Of a DNA stretch of 64,000 nucleotides, positions 11,509 to 25,600 are shown in pieces. Positions within the stretch are counted from its first letter, which is position 1. Every line of letters begins with the position of its first letter. The DNA lies in contig JAAALK010000287.1 in the NCBI GenBank assembly GCA_019279435.1, forward strand, positions 23,498,162-23,562,161. Reading direction: 5' to 3'. The position numbers and the translations under genes were made by a program. The DNA is from Zizania palustris (lineage: Eukaryota > Streptophyta > Magnoliopsida > Poales > Poaceae). A model generated the notes under the pieces. It worked only from the letters and a program-made list of their open reading frames with translations. It ran no database searches and was not told the DNA's origin.

Positions 11509-12318
11509 TATGTACAACCCAGAGCACCACCACCACCAGTCGTCGTCGTTCATGGCGCCGCGGATATCGTTCTCGAGTGACTTCGCGCTCGAGCCGCCGC
11601 CGCCCCCGCAGCCGGGGGCGCTCTCGGCGCGGGCACCGGGTGACGCCGACTTCGAGTTCTCCGTCGGGAGCCACCCGATGATGGCCGCCGACCAGCTCTT
11701 CTCCAAGGGCCGCCTCCTGCCGCTCCGGGAGGCCCCTCACGGCTCCGGCGCCGACGGCGGCGGCGGGCGGCCCATGACGCTCCGCGACGAGCTGCGCGCG
11801 GACACCCGCCATGGGCGCGTTCCCCGCGCACCCAACATACGGTGGAAGGAGCTCCTCGGCCTCAAGAAGGCTCCCAAGAAGCAGCCCCCCGCCGACGCTG
11901 TCGCCGGCGCGTCGTCGCCGGCCGACGCCCAGATGGTAAGTAAGCTTACCGTCGTTCTTGGACCGTTTGTACTTGAGTGCACTCTGCTACTGCTATCTGT
12001 TACATTTTTCTTGTCGCATTACCATTTTTCGAATCTTCAAAACCACACCCCTGCAGCTGCAAACCGCAACACCCTCCTGCGCAGTAGAGAGTACAAGCAC
12101 TTTCTGGCTTTCTGCATCCAAGATTTCTCAAAGTTTGGATCCTGAGATGTGCATTGCATGCATGTACTTCACGAACAGGACACACCAGATTGCACAGAAA
12201 TTCTAGAGCGCGGCAGTGGCACCACTACTCATGCTAACCACTTCCTGTTGAACTGACAGCAAAATGTATGCAAAATCTGCAGGATCTTGGAGGGCACGGG
12301 AGCACGAGATCAGACTGA
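11495..12318 (+). CDS. Plant-specific small protein of unknown function (DUF1645/MAKR-like motif)
   Basis: Two exons, 11495-11935 and 12283-12318, joined at GT (ATG|GTAAGT) and AG (CTGCAG|GAT), give 158 residues. ATG 11495 is chosen because the frame has no earlier ATG. The N-terminus is MACVDMYNPE with a His run. APRISFSSDF lies at residues 21-30, and a proline run at 34-38. DFEFSVGSHPMMAADQLFSKGRLLPL at about 52-77 resembles the DFEF plus ADELF-KG-LLPL signature of DUF1645 and membrane-associated kinase regulator proteins. TLRDELR and RWKELLGLKK (116-125) follow, then a basic tail. There is no signal peptide, membrane span or catalytic motif. GC-rich coding sequence is typical of grass genes. 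It has its own TATA box and two upstream ORFs. A competing acceptor about 23 bases upstream of 12283 would give a different, longer tail, so exon 2 is less certain than exon 1. Biochemical role unknown. Confidence 0.75.
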
Positions 12319-14071
12319 AGCTAGAAACAAACTCAACTGAGTATGTAGGATTGAACTGAAGTAGACTGTTGTAGTGTTGTTGGCTGTTGGTCATCTTCTT
12401 GCTGATGACCTGGCATGCAGCTCATTCAAATGAAGAACTCTGCAGCTGGGCATGCGTGCACAAGGGACTTCCATTTCACCTCTTCGCTGCCAATTTTTTC
12501 CCTGGGTGTAAAAGGGAATTTTGATCTCTAGTTTTAGTTTTTTTGTTGGGTATGGCCGTCGTCGCCGGGTAGATGGGGGGTGCGTGGTTGCATGCAGTCA
12601 AATTAACTCCGCTGCGCCTCTGATGTTTTGTATTGAAAGGGCCAGTAGTAAAAATGTAATTTTTTTTCGCCCACATGGTGTGGTCCTAGCTTTGTACGTG
12701 TTGTTCAGCCGTTCCCATGCTTGTCTGCTTCCGCCACCACCTCCCCTACTATGTACAAAAGTGATGTAATCGTAGCTAGCAATGCAAGCTTAATAATTTC
12801 AGCTCAGTGGAGGGCATTTCAAACGTTGATTTCTGAAGAGAGCTAGCTGGAGCTTGCTCAAATCAAGCAGTGTTGAATTCAAACAAGAATGAAGAGAAAG
12901 CAGTGGTCATATATTGGTTTTGAGCCAGACAGTGGCTCAGTGAGTGGCACACATCTGGTTGTCAAATCTCAAGCGTAGTAGTAATAGGTGACATCGAGCA
13001 GCTTGTCCTCTTGTGGCCTCATGGGGGCAGAGTTCAAGGGACAGGGCCCTAGCTCAGCTCAGCTCCTCCTCCTCTTTCACCTAGCCGCTACCTGGTGATC
13101 AGTGATCACCGGCACAGTGCTAAATTTCATGAGGCGACTTAGCTGTCAATCGTGTCACCACCACTCATGCATCTCCACTGCCATTGCACTCTCTGACAGC
13201 AATGGTGTGGCCACAGGACAAAAACAAATGCCTGCACTGCACTGCACTGCCCAGCACAGCAGGAAAAAATTTTCATTGCAGGGGGCAGTGGAGGTGGAGG
13301 GGCCAGCTGCTGCATGCGACCACGGTATCTGAGTATCTCTTCCTCTGAAAGTCTGAATTCCCTGTTTCTTTAGAGAGGAATCCGAAATCTGAAAACTGAA
13401 AACTGAAAACTCGCTCTGAATTCTGATTTGAAGTTTTGGGGGGGTCCAAAGGGGGTATCTTTCTGGTGCACGGCGAAAAGTCCAGGTGTAATGCTATATA
13501 TCTCTGCGGCGAGGTGTACGTAGGGGTCGTTTTGGTCGGATTGTGTTGGATTAGGGCGTGGAATGTTGGGCGAGGAGGGCCGGTCAATCAGTCAACCTGA
13601 CTGCTTGCTACCACCACGTTGTGTTCAGCTGTCCAGGCGCATAGACTAGACGTGCTGCTGCTGCTGCTGCGTGTTTTGTCACTTTTGTTGGTTCACTTGC
13701 TTTTACATTTGCTCCAGAATCTTTGGTCAGAAAAGAAATCCTGAGCCTTTGATGCTGGCTGCAACCGAGAGCGGAAGCCGGAAGGGACTCTCAAAAAAGG
13801 AGCAAGAGCTTACGCGATGAGGCCCAACGCCCAGTGTCCAGCTGACCATGGTTCAGAAAGAAGGGAGAAAGCCCATCTACCAGATAGCCTGCCTTGATTG
13901 AAGGTTATGTGTGGATATGGGGTTGGAGGTCCTCGTTGCAATGCTTTTCTGATTTTAGCCCACCCTAACTCAAGCAATCGGAACGTAAGCAGATCGAGAC
14001 GGAGGGAGACATTTGATAATTGGTTTCGTATTTTTTATCATTTTGATATACTTCATTGACCAATTTGTAAT
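12319..14071. other. 3' flank of the 11495 gene and intergenic DNA
   Basis: The 3' untranslated region probably occupies the first few hundred bases, but no unambiguous poly(A) signal could be chosen. Beyond about 12800 there are short simple repeats (a CTGCA repeat near 13235, CTGCTG near 13655, repeated GAAAACTGAAAACT near 13390) and no gene I can support. Confidence 0.5.
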
Positions 14072-14177
14072 TGTAAGAACCCGATTCGCTACGCTATGGA
14101 TAGGCTCACTTAAGTCGAGTCAGCCTTCTCACCCAGACCATCCAGAGCCGCACAGCTGGGAGTTGTCTCTATTTAAA

Positions 14178-14434
14178 GGAGAAATATTATGTGCACATCG
14201 GCTGGTCGTGCACATGGTGCACATGTAAGATCTCCACCTTTAATCTGTAATTCAACGGACATCAGCTCCATCAGATCATTTAGCAGAAAACACCTCCCAC
14301 CTCCCCCATTCCGTTACTTCTACATTTGCGATAACCCCCAGCGAAGTTGTTGTCCATTGGATTACAGATTGAAGGTGGAGATCTCACATCTGCATCATGT
14401 GCACGGCCAGCTGATGTGCACAGGATACTTTCCC
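14178..14434. mobile_element. Mutator-type MITE, 9-bp TSD CTATTTAAA
   Basis: CTATTTAAA occurs on both sides, at 14169-14177 and 14435-14443. The element begins GGAGAAATATTATGTGCACA and ends in the inverted match TGTGCACAGGATACTTTCCC. The arms extend about 80 bases (GATCTCCACCTTTAATCTGTAA pairs near-perfectly with its mirror), so the whole element folds. A 9-bp duplication with long inverted repeats is typical of MULE derivatives. It sits inside the left LTR of the outermost element. Confidence 0.88.
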
Positions 14435-15101
14435 CTATTTAAATTATACTTCTGCATCATCGATACTCGATGCGATACTAAACCTAATAATCTCTCCTGT
14501 CACACATCGAGCCTGTACACTGGCCGAGCCAGATCTCTCGTGAGGACACCTGAAAATTCTCTTTGGGTCTTTTTAACACCCTAAAATTTTCAAACTGAAC
14601 TATTGTGAAAACAGAATTCAAAACTGAATTTGAATTCAAAATTTATATAAAGCCAGAAAGACAAAATTATTTGAAACCTTCAGCTAAAACACTGAATTTT
14701 GAATTCTTTAAATTTTGTAAGGACTCTAGAGCCAAGAACTTATTTTACAAAATTATTTTAGAATTTTTGAGATTCAAACTCATGTTTCAAAATTCAAAAC
14801 ATATTTATGAATTAAATTTAATCGAAAAAGAATTAAAGTCGTTAGTGGGCCACAACCTCGAATCCCCCTTGCCGACCCGGTCCAGCTTGCCTCCCTCGCC
14901 CCTCTCTCTTTGTCGTGCGGGACCTCTCTCTAGCGCTTGGGCCCCGCTTGCCAGTCCTCGCACCCGAGCGCCGCTGATCGCCTAGCCCCGCCCCAACTGC
15001 TTCCTCTTTCTTCTATGTGTCATCGCCGCCGTAACCAACTCCTCGCTCTTGCCGGCGTCCTCCCGCGTGTTTTGGAAGCCCTCCGCCAACGCCAATCGCC
15101 G

Positions 15102-15109
15102 CTATAAAG
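15102..15109 (+). promoter_or_regulatory. TATA box of the plus-strand solo LTR
   Basis: CTATAAAG with GCCAATC ten bases upstream, in the GC-rich middle of the LTR. The LTR is interrupted about 107 bases downstream, so any transcript would enter the next LTR antisense to it. Confidence 0.45.
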
Positions 15110-16279
15110 AGCGACGCCCCCGCCCCCGCAACTGTTTTCCGCAATTGCACAGCGCCCTCGTCGAATTCCGTCGTAGCGCAATTCTGCTCCGTTGCCCTGC
15201 TTCCGCCTCCATCCGTGTAATGACCCGGGTTCTCACGAACCGCAATTCATTGAATATAAATGAAAAGTCATTCTTACAAGATACTCATAAGCTGACAACG
15301 AGGTAAACGAAAGTAAAGCAAAGTACGTAGCTCATAGGCCACACTTATTACAACAGAAATTCAAAGCGGAAGCAAATCTAAAGCAGCTGTCGAACGTCTT
15401 GGCTCCTGGTATCCGACTCCTCGACTGGGATGCTACTCCTGGACTTCTTTTTCTTGGTACACAGCATCTAAAAGAATTAACCCACGAGGGGTGAGTACAA
15501 AGTACTCAACAAGCCACGGACATGCAAATAATGACGGCTGTTGAACGAGGATGCGTAGACTAGGCTCATTGCGTAAAAAGCATGTTAAGTGTTGTTTAAA
15601 CTTTAGTGAGCAGTGTTTAAGCAGTAATAAACATGCTGAAGTAAATATTAGAACTGTCTTCCCACTACCTCGAGTTGCACACATATGCTCACTCGCTCTT
15701 TCAAACCATCCCAAACATGGTATGCAATTCACACTTCCGACATTGAAATCTAATTGCGGAGAACATCACTGGGCTCGCCCATAACCGTGGGCACGGCGTT
15801 TCGAAAAGGTTATACCCTGATCAGAGGTGTACTACTTTACCCACAAGGCACTTGTCCCTGCACACCGTAGTGTGTTACGAGGACCCAAGTCCTAGGAACG
15901 CATGCCAAAACCCTTCGCATGTCCGGCTCAGCAAGAGGACAACCTCACTAGGTTTCATAGACGCTCCACAAGGATCTCACTCATAACAGCTGAGTAGACC
16001 CCGATTGGTAGACATGCGACCCCCATTAGTACCTCGTCAGCACAAGCCATCACTAGGCAACTCCTGATAGATGGTCTTGTCTCCTCCGCTCGGTGCATCG
16101 AGCTGAACCGACCCATACTACAGATTAGGTCTTACCCATAGACTTGTGGTTAGCACGACAATGCTTTGTGACAGATCCCGCAGACCGGTCCTTATAGTGC
16201 CCCAGGTGCGACCACCAATGTCCTAGCTTGCACCCGGAACCCACCATGCACAATACCACATCGACTCCACTTCGCCTAC

Positions 16280-19200
16280 TGTCGCGCCCCGATTTAATAA
16301 ATCAGGACTTTATTGAAATTCCATAGAAAATCAATAAAACAAGACGTTCATCATGCGACCACGTACAATACGGGCAATCATTCATGGTTCGTAGACCGCA
16401 TTAATACAAAAGTGAATAAAGGTGAAGAGAAACTAATAAAATAAAGGTCCTAGATGAATGCCTCCTTCCAGTCTCGCCTTGACTGGGTCGCTACTCCAGA
16501 CGTGCATCCTCCTCGTAGTAGACGGGCTCTGATGTTGTAAGTCAACGGAGTGAGTACGGGGGTACTCAGCAAGCCACCGAATGCAAATAATATGCAAGAT
16601 AATAACAAGGGAGATAGTGGCTAGTTTTGCGGAAGCGAGTAATTTGTAAAGCATTTAATGTGAACAAGTTATTAGTACTGAAATGTAAATATGTGAATGC
16701 ATCATCATCTTCTAACTCGAGGGGTACAGTCAGCCCCACCTCGCTCAACAGTCCTTACATGCCATGAATAACTCAACCATTCAAACAATTATAAACTAAC
16801 TGCGAGTAGTCACACAACCCGCCCTTGACCGTGGGCTCGGCTTTTCGAAAAGATTGATTTTACTCTGATCAGAGATGTACCACTGTACCCACAAGGCACG
16901 CACTCATCACCTACACCAAAGTGTAACGAGATGACCCACTCCACGGGAACTCATGCCAAAACCTTCCATATAGTCCTCCCCGACTCAACAGCACCCTCTT
17001 ATGGGTTTCATATGGTGTCCCGACGCATCGGAGCCCCACCATACCTCCCTTGAGCCTCGTCGGTACAAGTCGCCCGCAGGCTAGCCCCTTGCCCCCTCCT
17101 CTATGGTGCATCGAGCCGGAGTATTCCATACTTCTAGTTAGGACTTACCCATTAGACTTGTGGTTGGTACGGAAGTGCTTTGCAACAGATCCCGTAGACC
17201 GGTCCTTATAGTGCCCCGGGTGCGACAAACCAATGCCCGAGCTTGCACCCGGAACCCACCATACTTATAACTTAGCCAACTCCTACAGAGTCCAGAGACG
17301 AGAATAACGGGGAAATTCATATACAGAATCCAGCTATCTATGGCTCATTCTTTTTATCCTATAGCAGTGGTGCCGGTACATTGGGCACTAGCTAATAATT
17401 TTATAGTAGAGTGACAAGGAGTTAAGGCTCAATAAGCATGGCTTGGGTTTGCACACAAGGACGGGGATCTAATAAATATAAATGTAAGGCTTGATATTTG
17501 ACTAATGCAATATTAACCTATGAGTTATAGCGATAATTTATCAAAACATGGGCTCAATGATGATCAACTGTTTCAACAGAGGTGGTCGATGACTTGCCTT
17601 GATCAGCAAATGGGGATGGAGGAACCTCGGGGTAGAACTCCTGCTCCTCGATGAACTCGTAGTCTTCTTGATACGGAAAAATAAACAGTACATTCAATAA
17701 ACAGACAAAAATTCACCAAATACTAAACATACACATTTGTGGGTTTTATTATGTGGAATAAGGTTTTAATATTCTGATGTTTGGTGAATAAACAGTAAAC
17801 TTAATTTCTTAGGGCTTTCTAATATATTTTTCTGAATTAATAATTTATCCCTAAGGGGTTTTTATTCTTTTATTTGGTAAAAATATTTTGGGTAATCAGT
17901 AACATACTGTTTTTATGGCATTAATGTGTAGAGAATATTATTCTGGATTTAACAAAATTTGAATGGTGAAATTTGGTGTTAAAATGAGCAAGATATGAAT
18001 TTTTGAAGTTTAAACTATTTTCTGAATTTTATTTAAAACCAGACAATGGGCTCTGGTCCACGGTGAGCCAGGCCCACGGTGGACTGCGCCACTGTGCGCG
18101 TGGATCGGATCAACCAGATCTGTTGGATCCAGATCCGGCGGCCAGGCGCGAGGCGGGATCCCTTAAGTGAAAACGGACGGCCGGGATTAGATCGGGCGAA
18201 ACGGTATGACGTGGACGCACCAGATTACGCCGGGGGTTTAAGTTATGATCAACGGCCGAGATGGCACCGTACCCCTTCGATCAGATCTGAGGGCCTGGAT
18301 TAAATCCCGAAGGGATTTAATCGTAGCCCTTCGATCACGATCGGACGGCCATGATGTCTTCCGGCACGGCACGGGCGTAAGGGGTACGTACCCCCCTTCG
18401 TCTCCGGCGACGGCGTGCTCGGGTGCGGCTACGACGGCGGCGACGAGGGCCTAGGGGGTCTAGCTAGGGCCAAAATGGAATGCGGAGGTGAAGAGGGTCC
18501 TGACAGTACCTTCGGTGGCGATGATGGAGGCCTGGAGGTGACCGGCGGCGAGCGTAGACGACGGAGAGGGTTCGGGTGCTTGACGGCGACGAGGATCCGG
18601 CGGTGTCCGCGGCCAACCGAGTGGATGCCGGTGAAGGGAGGGCGATGACGGATCCGACGGTGGTGATGGCTAGGGCTAAGAGGGCCGGGGTCGACGGCGA
18701 GGGCTCGCCGGAGGCGAAGCAGAGCCGAAGGTCGAAAAAGAGGCGGCGACGCTCTGTTTTCGCACGAGGAGGGCTGGGAGTGTGTGGGCTGAGGGCGGTG
18801 GTCGTGGAGGGTTTTTATAGGGGGTCGCCGGCGTCCACAAGGCAAGGAACCGAAGGGTTTCCCGAGAGCTCCGGTGATCTCTTTCCAAGCTTCGGGTGGC
18901 TTTCCAAAGGCGTGAAAACGCGTCGCCATGGATGGAAGGGAGACAGTGGCATGCGGGGAAGGTGATCCGGGGGTGATCCGGACGATCGCGGGCGGCCGGC
19001 GGCGAGGAACAGAAGGTGATCGCCGGGAGAAAGGAAGGGGGCGATCCCCTTCCGTCGGAGACGAAGCACCTAACAGGTGGCCCCCACCTGTCAGCGGGCG
19101 AAACAGAAAAGGAAGGGCCGACAGGCGGGCCACGACTGTCAGAGAGAGGGAGGCAGAGGTGTGAGACTGTCATGTGGGGTCAGGCGGGGCGCGGTGGGAG

Positions 19201-19568
19201 AGAGGAAAGTGGGGGAACACGCCGACAGGCGGGTCCCACATGTCAGCGGCTCATGGCTTGGATTGGGCCGGGCTCGGGTGCTTTGAGGGTTGAGGCCCGT
19301 TTTGATTTTTAATTCTTTTCTGATTTAAAATAAATCCAATAATTCATATATTTGATTAAGGGTTGAATCACTGTTGATAAAAATTTGTAAAAATTTCTAA
19401 AATTATATTTTGGCCTCTAGTTTATCTCATAAAATTTTCTAGTCCATATTTTGAATATTTCTCCTTGTTTGGCTTTATTTGGGTTTTTCTTTAATAAATA
19501 AATCCAGAAATGATTTAAATAATAATTTTCTTTTTATTTTATTTGTTTTTATTTCTTGGGGTGTTACA
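16280..19568 (-). repeat. 3' LTR of the gypsy chromovirus
   Basis: Left copy of the 3.3-kb LTR. On the minus strand CTATAAAAAC at 18811-18820 is a likely TATA box. A block at about 16800-17290 (CTGATCAGAG, CCCACAAGGCAC, CCGGTCCTTATAGTGCCCC, GCACCCGGAACCCACCAT) is shared with the other long LTRs in the nest. Long open frames in the GC-rich middle (18429-19173) on both strands are a composition effect. Confidence 0.92.
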
Positions 19569-19582
19569 ATCCTATCCCCCTT
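19569..19582 (-). other. Polypurine tract of the gypsy chromovirus
   Basis: Directly inside the 3' LTR, the minus strand reads AAGGGGGATAGGAT. This is the expected place and composition for the plus-strand DNA primer. Confidence 0.75.
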
Positions 19583-19610
19583 ACAGAGAATATCGTCCTC
19601 GAGATTCGGA

Positions 19611-22600
19611 TCAATCCTCGAATAGCTCAGGATGCTGTGCCTTGAGTTCAACTTCCTTTTCCCATGTAGCTTCCTCTACCGGATGATTGCTCCACTGCAC
19701 TTTGCAGAAGCGGATGACCCGACTCCTGGTGGTCCTTTCTTTGACTTCCAATATCTTGACCGGCTTTTCCACATAGGTCAGATCCTCTTGAACATCCAAC
19801 TGCTGTAGGTCCACTTGATCCGTCGGAACGCGCAGACACTTCTTGAGTTGGGATACGTGAAATACGTCATGTACTCCTGCCAATGAGGGCGGTAATTCCA
19901 ACTGATATGCAACTTCGCCTTGGCGTCGAACAATGGGAAATGGTCCAACATATCGAGGGGCCAATTTTCCTCTCATGTTAAACCGTTGAGTACCACAGAG
20001 AGGCGTAACTCGAAGGTAAACATGATCTCCTTCTTCGAAGGCTAGGTCTCGGCGACGATTGTCTGCGTAGCTCTTCTGTCGTGATTGGGCCGTCTTGAGT
20101 CGGTCTCTGATGATTCGTACCTTCTCTTCAGCTTCACGAAGAATATCTGTTCCGAATACTTGGGATTCACCAGTTTGGTCCCAAAGTAGAGGCGTTCTGC
20201 ACTTACGTCCATATAGGGCTTCAAAAAGAGACATCTGAAGGCTGGCTTGATAGCTGTTGTTATACGAAAACTCAGCGTACGACAAGCTCTTGTCCCAAGT
20301 GGCTCCAAAGTCCAAGACACATGCCCGCAGCATATCCTCTAATATCTGATTCACCCTCTCTGTTTGTCCATCTGTCTGAGGGTGGTAGGCGGTACTGAAA
20401 TTCAATCTCGTGCCCATCTCCTCTTGAAGGTTCTTCCAGAAACGAGAGGTAAACTGACTTCCTCTGTCGGACACTATCTTCTTGGGCACTCCATGAAGAC
20501 ATACGATCCAGGCCATGTATAGTTCTGCCAGCTTAGGACCACTGAAGGTCGTCTTGACGGCTATGAAATGTGCTACTTTCGTAAGCCGATCGATGATCAC
20601 CCAAATAGAATCATACCCAAGTTGAGTCTTTGGTAATCCGGTGATGAAATCCATACCGATCTCTTCCCACTTCCATTCAGGCACTTTAAGTGGCTGTAAC
20701 AATCATGCAGGTCTCTGATGTTCAGCTTTTACTCTTCTGCAGGTGTCACATTCGGCGACGAACTGCGCAATCTCTCTTTTCATGCTGACCCACCAATAAC
20801 GTTCCTTCAGGTCCTGGTACATCTTGGTACTGCCGGGATGAATGGAGTACAACGTCTCGTGGGCTTCTCTCAGGATAAGGGTCTTTATCTCTGGCCTATC
20901 CGGTACACATATTCGGGTTCCAAACCATATGGTGCCACTCTCGTCCTCTGAAAATCCTGGGGCTTTTCCTTGTCTTATGTTCTTCCTAATGGCAGATATA
21001 TCCGGGTTTTCCAATTGAGCTTTGCGGATTTGCTCGAACAAGACAGGTTGAGTCTCCAAGGTGGCTAGATATGCTCCTGTGGTTAACCCAAGATTCAACT
21101 TTTCCATCTCTCTACATAACAAGGGTGCGTTTTCTTGAATCATCATGGCTGTGCAATATCCCTTGTGACTTAATGCATCAGCTACCACATTTGCTTTTCC
21201 GGGGTGGTAGTGAATACCTAAGTCATAGTCCTTTATTAGTTCCAACCATCGTCTTTGCCTCAGATTGAGGTTTGGCTGTGTGAAGATGTACTTCAAACTC
21301 TTGTGATCCGTAAAGATCTCACAGCGATTTCCAACCAAATAGTGCCTCCAAATCTTAAGGGCGTGTACCACAGCGGCTAATTCCAAATCGTGGGTCGGGT
21401 AGTTCAACTCATGAGGTCTCAACTGACGGGAGGCATAAGAGATAACTTTTCCATCTTGCATAAGAACACATCCCAATCCTTAGCGAGATGCGTCGCAATA
21501 GACATGGAAGTCTTTCCGGATATCGGGTAGGGTCAGTATGGGTGCTGACACCAAACGGGTCTTGAGCGTGCAGAAACTTTCCTCGCATTCGGGAGTCCAT
21601 TCAAACTTCTCTCCTTTCTGCAACAACTTGGTCATTGACTTGGCTATCTTAGAAAAATTCTCAATGAACCTCCGATAATATCCGGCCAAACCCAGAAAAC
21701 TTCGTATCTCAGATACTTTCGTGGGTGGCAGCCAATCCGTAACTGCTTCTACGGTGGCAGGGTCTACTGCGATTCCTTGTGCAGAGATGATGCGTCCAAG
21801 GAACTTTACTTCTGCCGTCCAAAACTTGCATTTGCTGTACTTGGCATACAATTGGTGTTCCTTTAGCTTCCCTAAGGTTAACCGGAGGTGAGCCTCGTGC
21901 TCTCTCTGGTCCTTGGAATAGATGAGGATGTCATCTATGAAGACTACGATGAATTTATCCAAATATTCCATGAACACCTTATTCATCATGTTCATGAAGA
22001 ATGCAGGGGCGTTGGTCAATCCAAAGGACATAACTGTACACTCATACAATCCATAACGGGTGGTAAAGGCCGTCTTGGGTATATCTTCTTCTCGAATCCT
22101 TAACTGATGATAACCAGAACGCAAGTCGATCTTCGAGAATACTGTAGCTCCTTTTAGCTGGTCGAAGAGATCGTCGATCCGAGGCAACGGGTACTTATTC
22201 TTGATGGTTACTTCATTCAAAGCGCGATAATCCACACACATACGCTTTGCCTTGTCTTCTTTCTTCTCGACGAAGATGACAGGGGCACCCCATGGCGATG
22301 TGCTAGGTCTGATGTAACCTTTTCTTTCGAGATCCTCCAATTGCTGCTTCATTTCAGCTAACTCATTAGCGGCCATCCGATATGGTCGCTTATAAATAGG
22401 GGTGGTTCCGGGCACCAAGTCGATCCTGAACTCGATGTCCCTCTTGGGTGGCATCTGTCGCGCCCCGATTTAATAAATCAGGACTTTTATTGAAATTCCA
22501 TAGAAAATCAATAAACCAAGATGTTCATCAAGCGACCACGTACAATACGGGCAATCATTCACGGTTCGTAGACCGCATTAATACAAAAGTGAATGGAAAT

Positions 22601-25600
22601 GAAGAGAAACTAATAAAATCAAGGGTCCTAGATGAACGCCTCCTTCCAGTCTCGCCTTGACTGGGTCGCTACTCCAGACCTTCATCCTCCTCGTAGTAGA
22701 CGGGCTCTGATGGTGTAAGTCAACGGGGTGAGTACAGATGTACTCAGCAAGCCACCGAATGCAAATATAATGCAAGGTAATGACAAGGGAGATAGTGGCT
22801 AGTTTTGCGGAAGAAGCATAATTGTAAAGCATTAAATGTGATCAATTTATTAGTACTAAAAAGTAAACATGTGTATGCATCATCATCTTCTAACTCGAGG
22901 AGTACGTTTTACCTCCCCGCACAACAGTCCTTACATGCCATGAATAACTCATCCATTCAAACAATTGTAAACTAACTGCGAGTAGTCACACAACCCGCCC
23001 TTGACCATGGGCTCGGCTTTTCGAAAAGATTGATTTTACTCTGATCAGAGGTGTACCACTGTACCCACAAGGCACACACTCATCACTTACACCAAAGTGT
23101 AACGAGATGACCCATTTCACGGGAACTCGTGCCAAAACCTTCCATATGGTCTTCCCTGACTCAACAGCACCCTCTTATAGGTTTCGTACCGTGTCTCGCC
23201 ATGTCGAGTTTCCACAATACCCCCCCTTGAGCCATCGTCGGTACAAGGTGCCCTGAGGGCTAGCCCCTTGCCCCCTCCACTATGGTGCCGTGAGACGGAG
23301 TGTTCCACACTTCCAGTTAGGACTTACCCATTAGACTTGTGGTTGGTACGGAAGTGCTTTGCAACAGATCCCGCAGACCGGTCCTTATAGTGCCCCGGGT
23401 GCGACCAACCAGTTTCCGAGCTTGCACCCGGAACCCATCATACTTATAACATGCCTAACTCCAACAGAGTCCAGAGACAAGAATAACGGGGTATTTCATA
23501 TACCAGAATCCATCTAATCTACGACTCGTTTCTTTTATCCTATAGCAGTGGTGCCGGTACATTGGGCACTAGCTAATATAATATTTGTAGAGTGACAAGG
23601 AGTTAAGGCTCAATAAGCATGGCTTGGGTTTGCACACAAGGACGGGGATCTAATAAATATAAGTGTAGGGCTTGATGTTTGACTAATGCAATATTTATCC
23701 TATGGGTTATAGCGATAATTTATTAAAACATGGGCTCAAATATGATCAATTGTTTCCACAGAGGTGGTCGATGACTTGCCTTGCTCAGCAAAGGGTGAAG
23801 GAGGAACCTCGGGATAGAACTCTGGATCTTCGACGTAGTCTTCTCGATACGAAAAAGTAAACACAACATTCAATAAACAATCCAAAATCAAGCATACAAG
23901 TTGTCGTTGGATTTAAGTAAGGGAGATAGAGTCTTAAATTCTAGGGAATTGTTACTTAAATATTTAAGATTGATTCCTAATGAGATTTCTAAATTTATGA
24001 CTTGATGTAATTTATTTTTCCTAGGAGTTTTTATTTCCCCTTTTTAGAGGTGAACATAAAAAGGTATAAATTAGCCTTGATGTTTTTGTGGTATCAAAAA
24101 TAGTGACTTTAAATTATTAAGTCTTCTGAAGTTTGTTATATAGCTTTAAGATAATTTCCTAAAGTATGGATCTTTACTACTTGAATTAATTACATATCCT
24201 AAAAGGGCTTTTTTGTAATATGATTTAGTAGAACAGAGTGGGCAAAATGAATATTCTATTTGTATTAAAAATAGTAAACTCAAGTTGTTAGGTTTTCTGA
24301 AGTTATTATATAAATTTTTAGGATATGTCCATAAAGGGTTGACTAATTCCTAAATGCATTAATTAAATGTCCTAAAAGGGCCTTTACAGTATCATTTAAT
24401 GGAATAAAGTGGACCAAATGAATATTCTATTTTTATTGTATGACAAACAGTGGAATAAGGTCATTAAGTCCTCTGAGTTTATTATATAAGTTTTCATGAT
24501 ATTTTTGTAAAATGTTGCATCTTTATTGTATGAGTTAATCATTTAATTTGAAGGGCCTTGGAAATGTTGTTTAATAAATTAAAATGAGCAAAATGAGTTA
24601 TTATATTCTTATTAGCTTATAAACAGTGTACTGGAGTCAAGGTATCATCTAAAATTAATATATAAATTTTTAAGAGCTTTTCTGAATTATTTAATTGGAA
24701 TATTAATTAAATCCTAAAGGGGTCTTTTCTTTATTATTTAATAAGATTATTATGTGCCAAATAAACATATTATTTTTATTGCATAAATGTGTAGAGGATA
24801 AAAAGACAATTTTTCCAGAATTAAAATGGTGAAATTTGGAGTTAATTTGAGCAAGATATGAATTTTTGAAGTTTAAACTGATTTTCTGGAATTTATTTTA
24901 AACAGAAATCAGTCTCTGGTCCACGGTGAACTGGGTTCACCGTGAACCGACGACTGCGCGCGTGGGACCGGCACGTGGCAGCGGTTGGATCAAGATCCAA
25001 CGGCCACAGTGCGCGCGGGGATTTAAGTGAGATCCGATGGCCAGGATCCACTGATACCGCTTGGGCGAGATCTGGGGCTCAGGTTAAATCCCATGGGGTT
25101 TTAATCTGTGCCCTCCATCCATGATCGCACGGCCCAGATGCCGTCCGGCACGCGCGCGGCACGGTGGAAGGCTGAGGCCTTCGTCTCCGGCTCCGGCCGA
25201 GCGACGGCGAGCGATGGTCGGCGGCGGCGAAGGCCTACGGCCATATTTTCCGGCAAAAATGGATAGAGGGGAGGATGGGGAGCATGTAGGTACCGGCGAT
25301 GACGGCGAAGGGCGATTGACGGCGACCGGCGATGAGAAGGGGCGGCGGAAACCTTCGGGTCCGATGGCGGCGAGGTGCTCCGGTGATCTCCTCGGCCAAC
25401 GGATATGAGGCCGATGACGGGCGATGGACGGCAGGCCCGAAGATGCTAACAGCAAGGGTAGCGGAGGCCGGTGGCGCCGGCGAGCTGCGTCTGGAGCCGA
25501 AACAGAGGGGAGGGGGAAAAATTGAACGGCGGTGCTCTGGGAGGCGAGGGCTCGGGCTCTAGTGGTGTGGAGGAACGCGGTGAGGCCGTGTTTTTATAAA

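Noticed and set aside
18429..19312. Frames up to 234 codons, repeated at 31284-32166
   Set aside because: They lie in the GC-rich middle of the two gypsy LTRs and have mutually different lengths owing to small indels.
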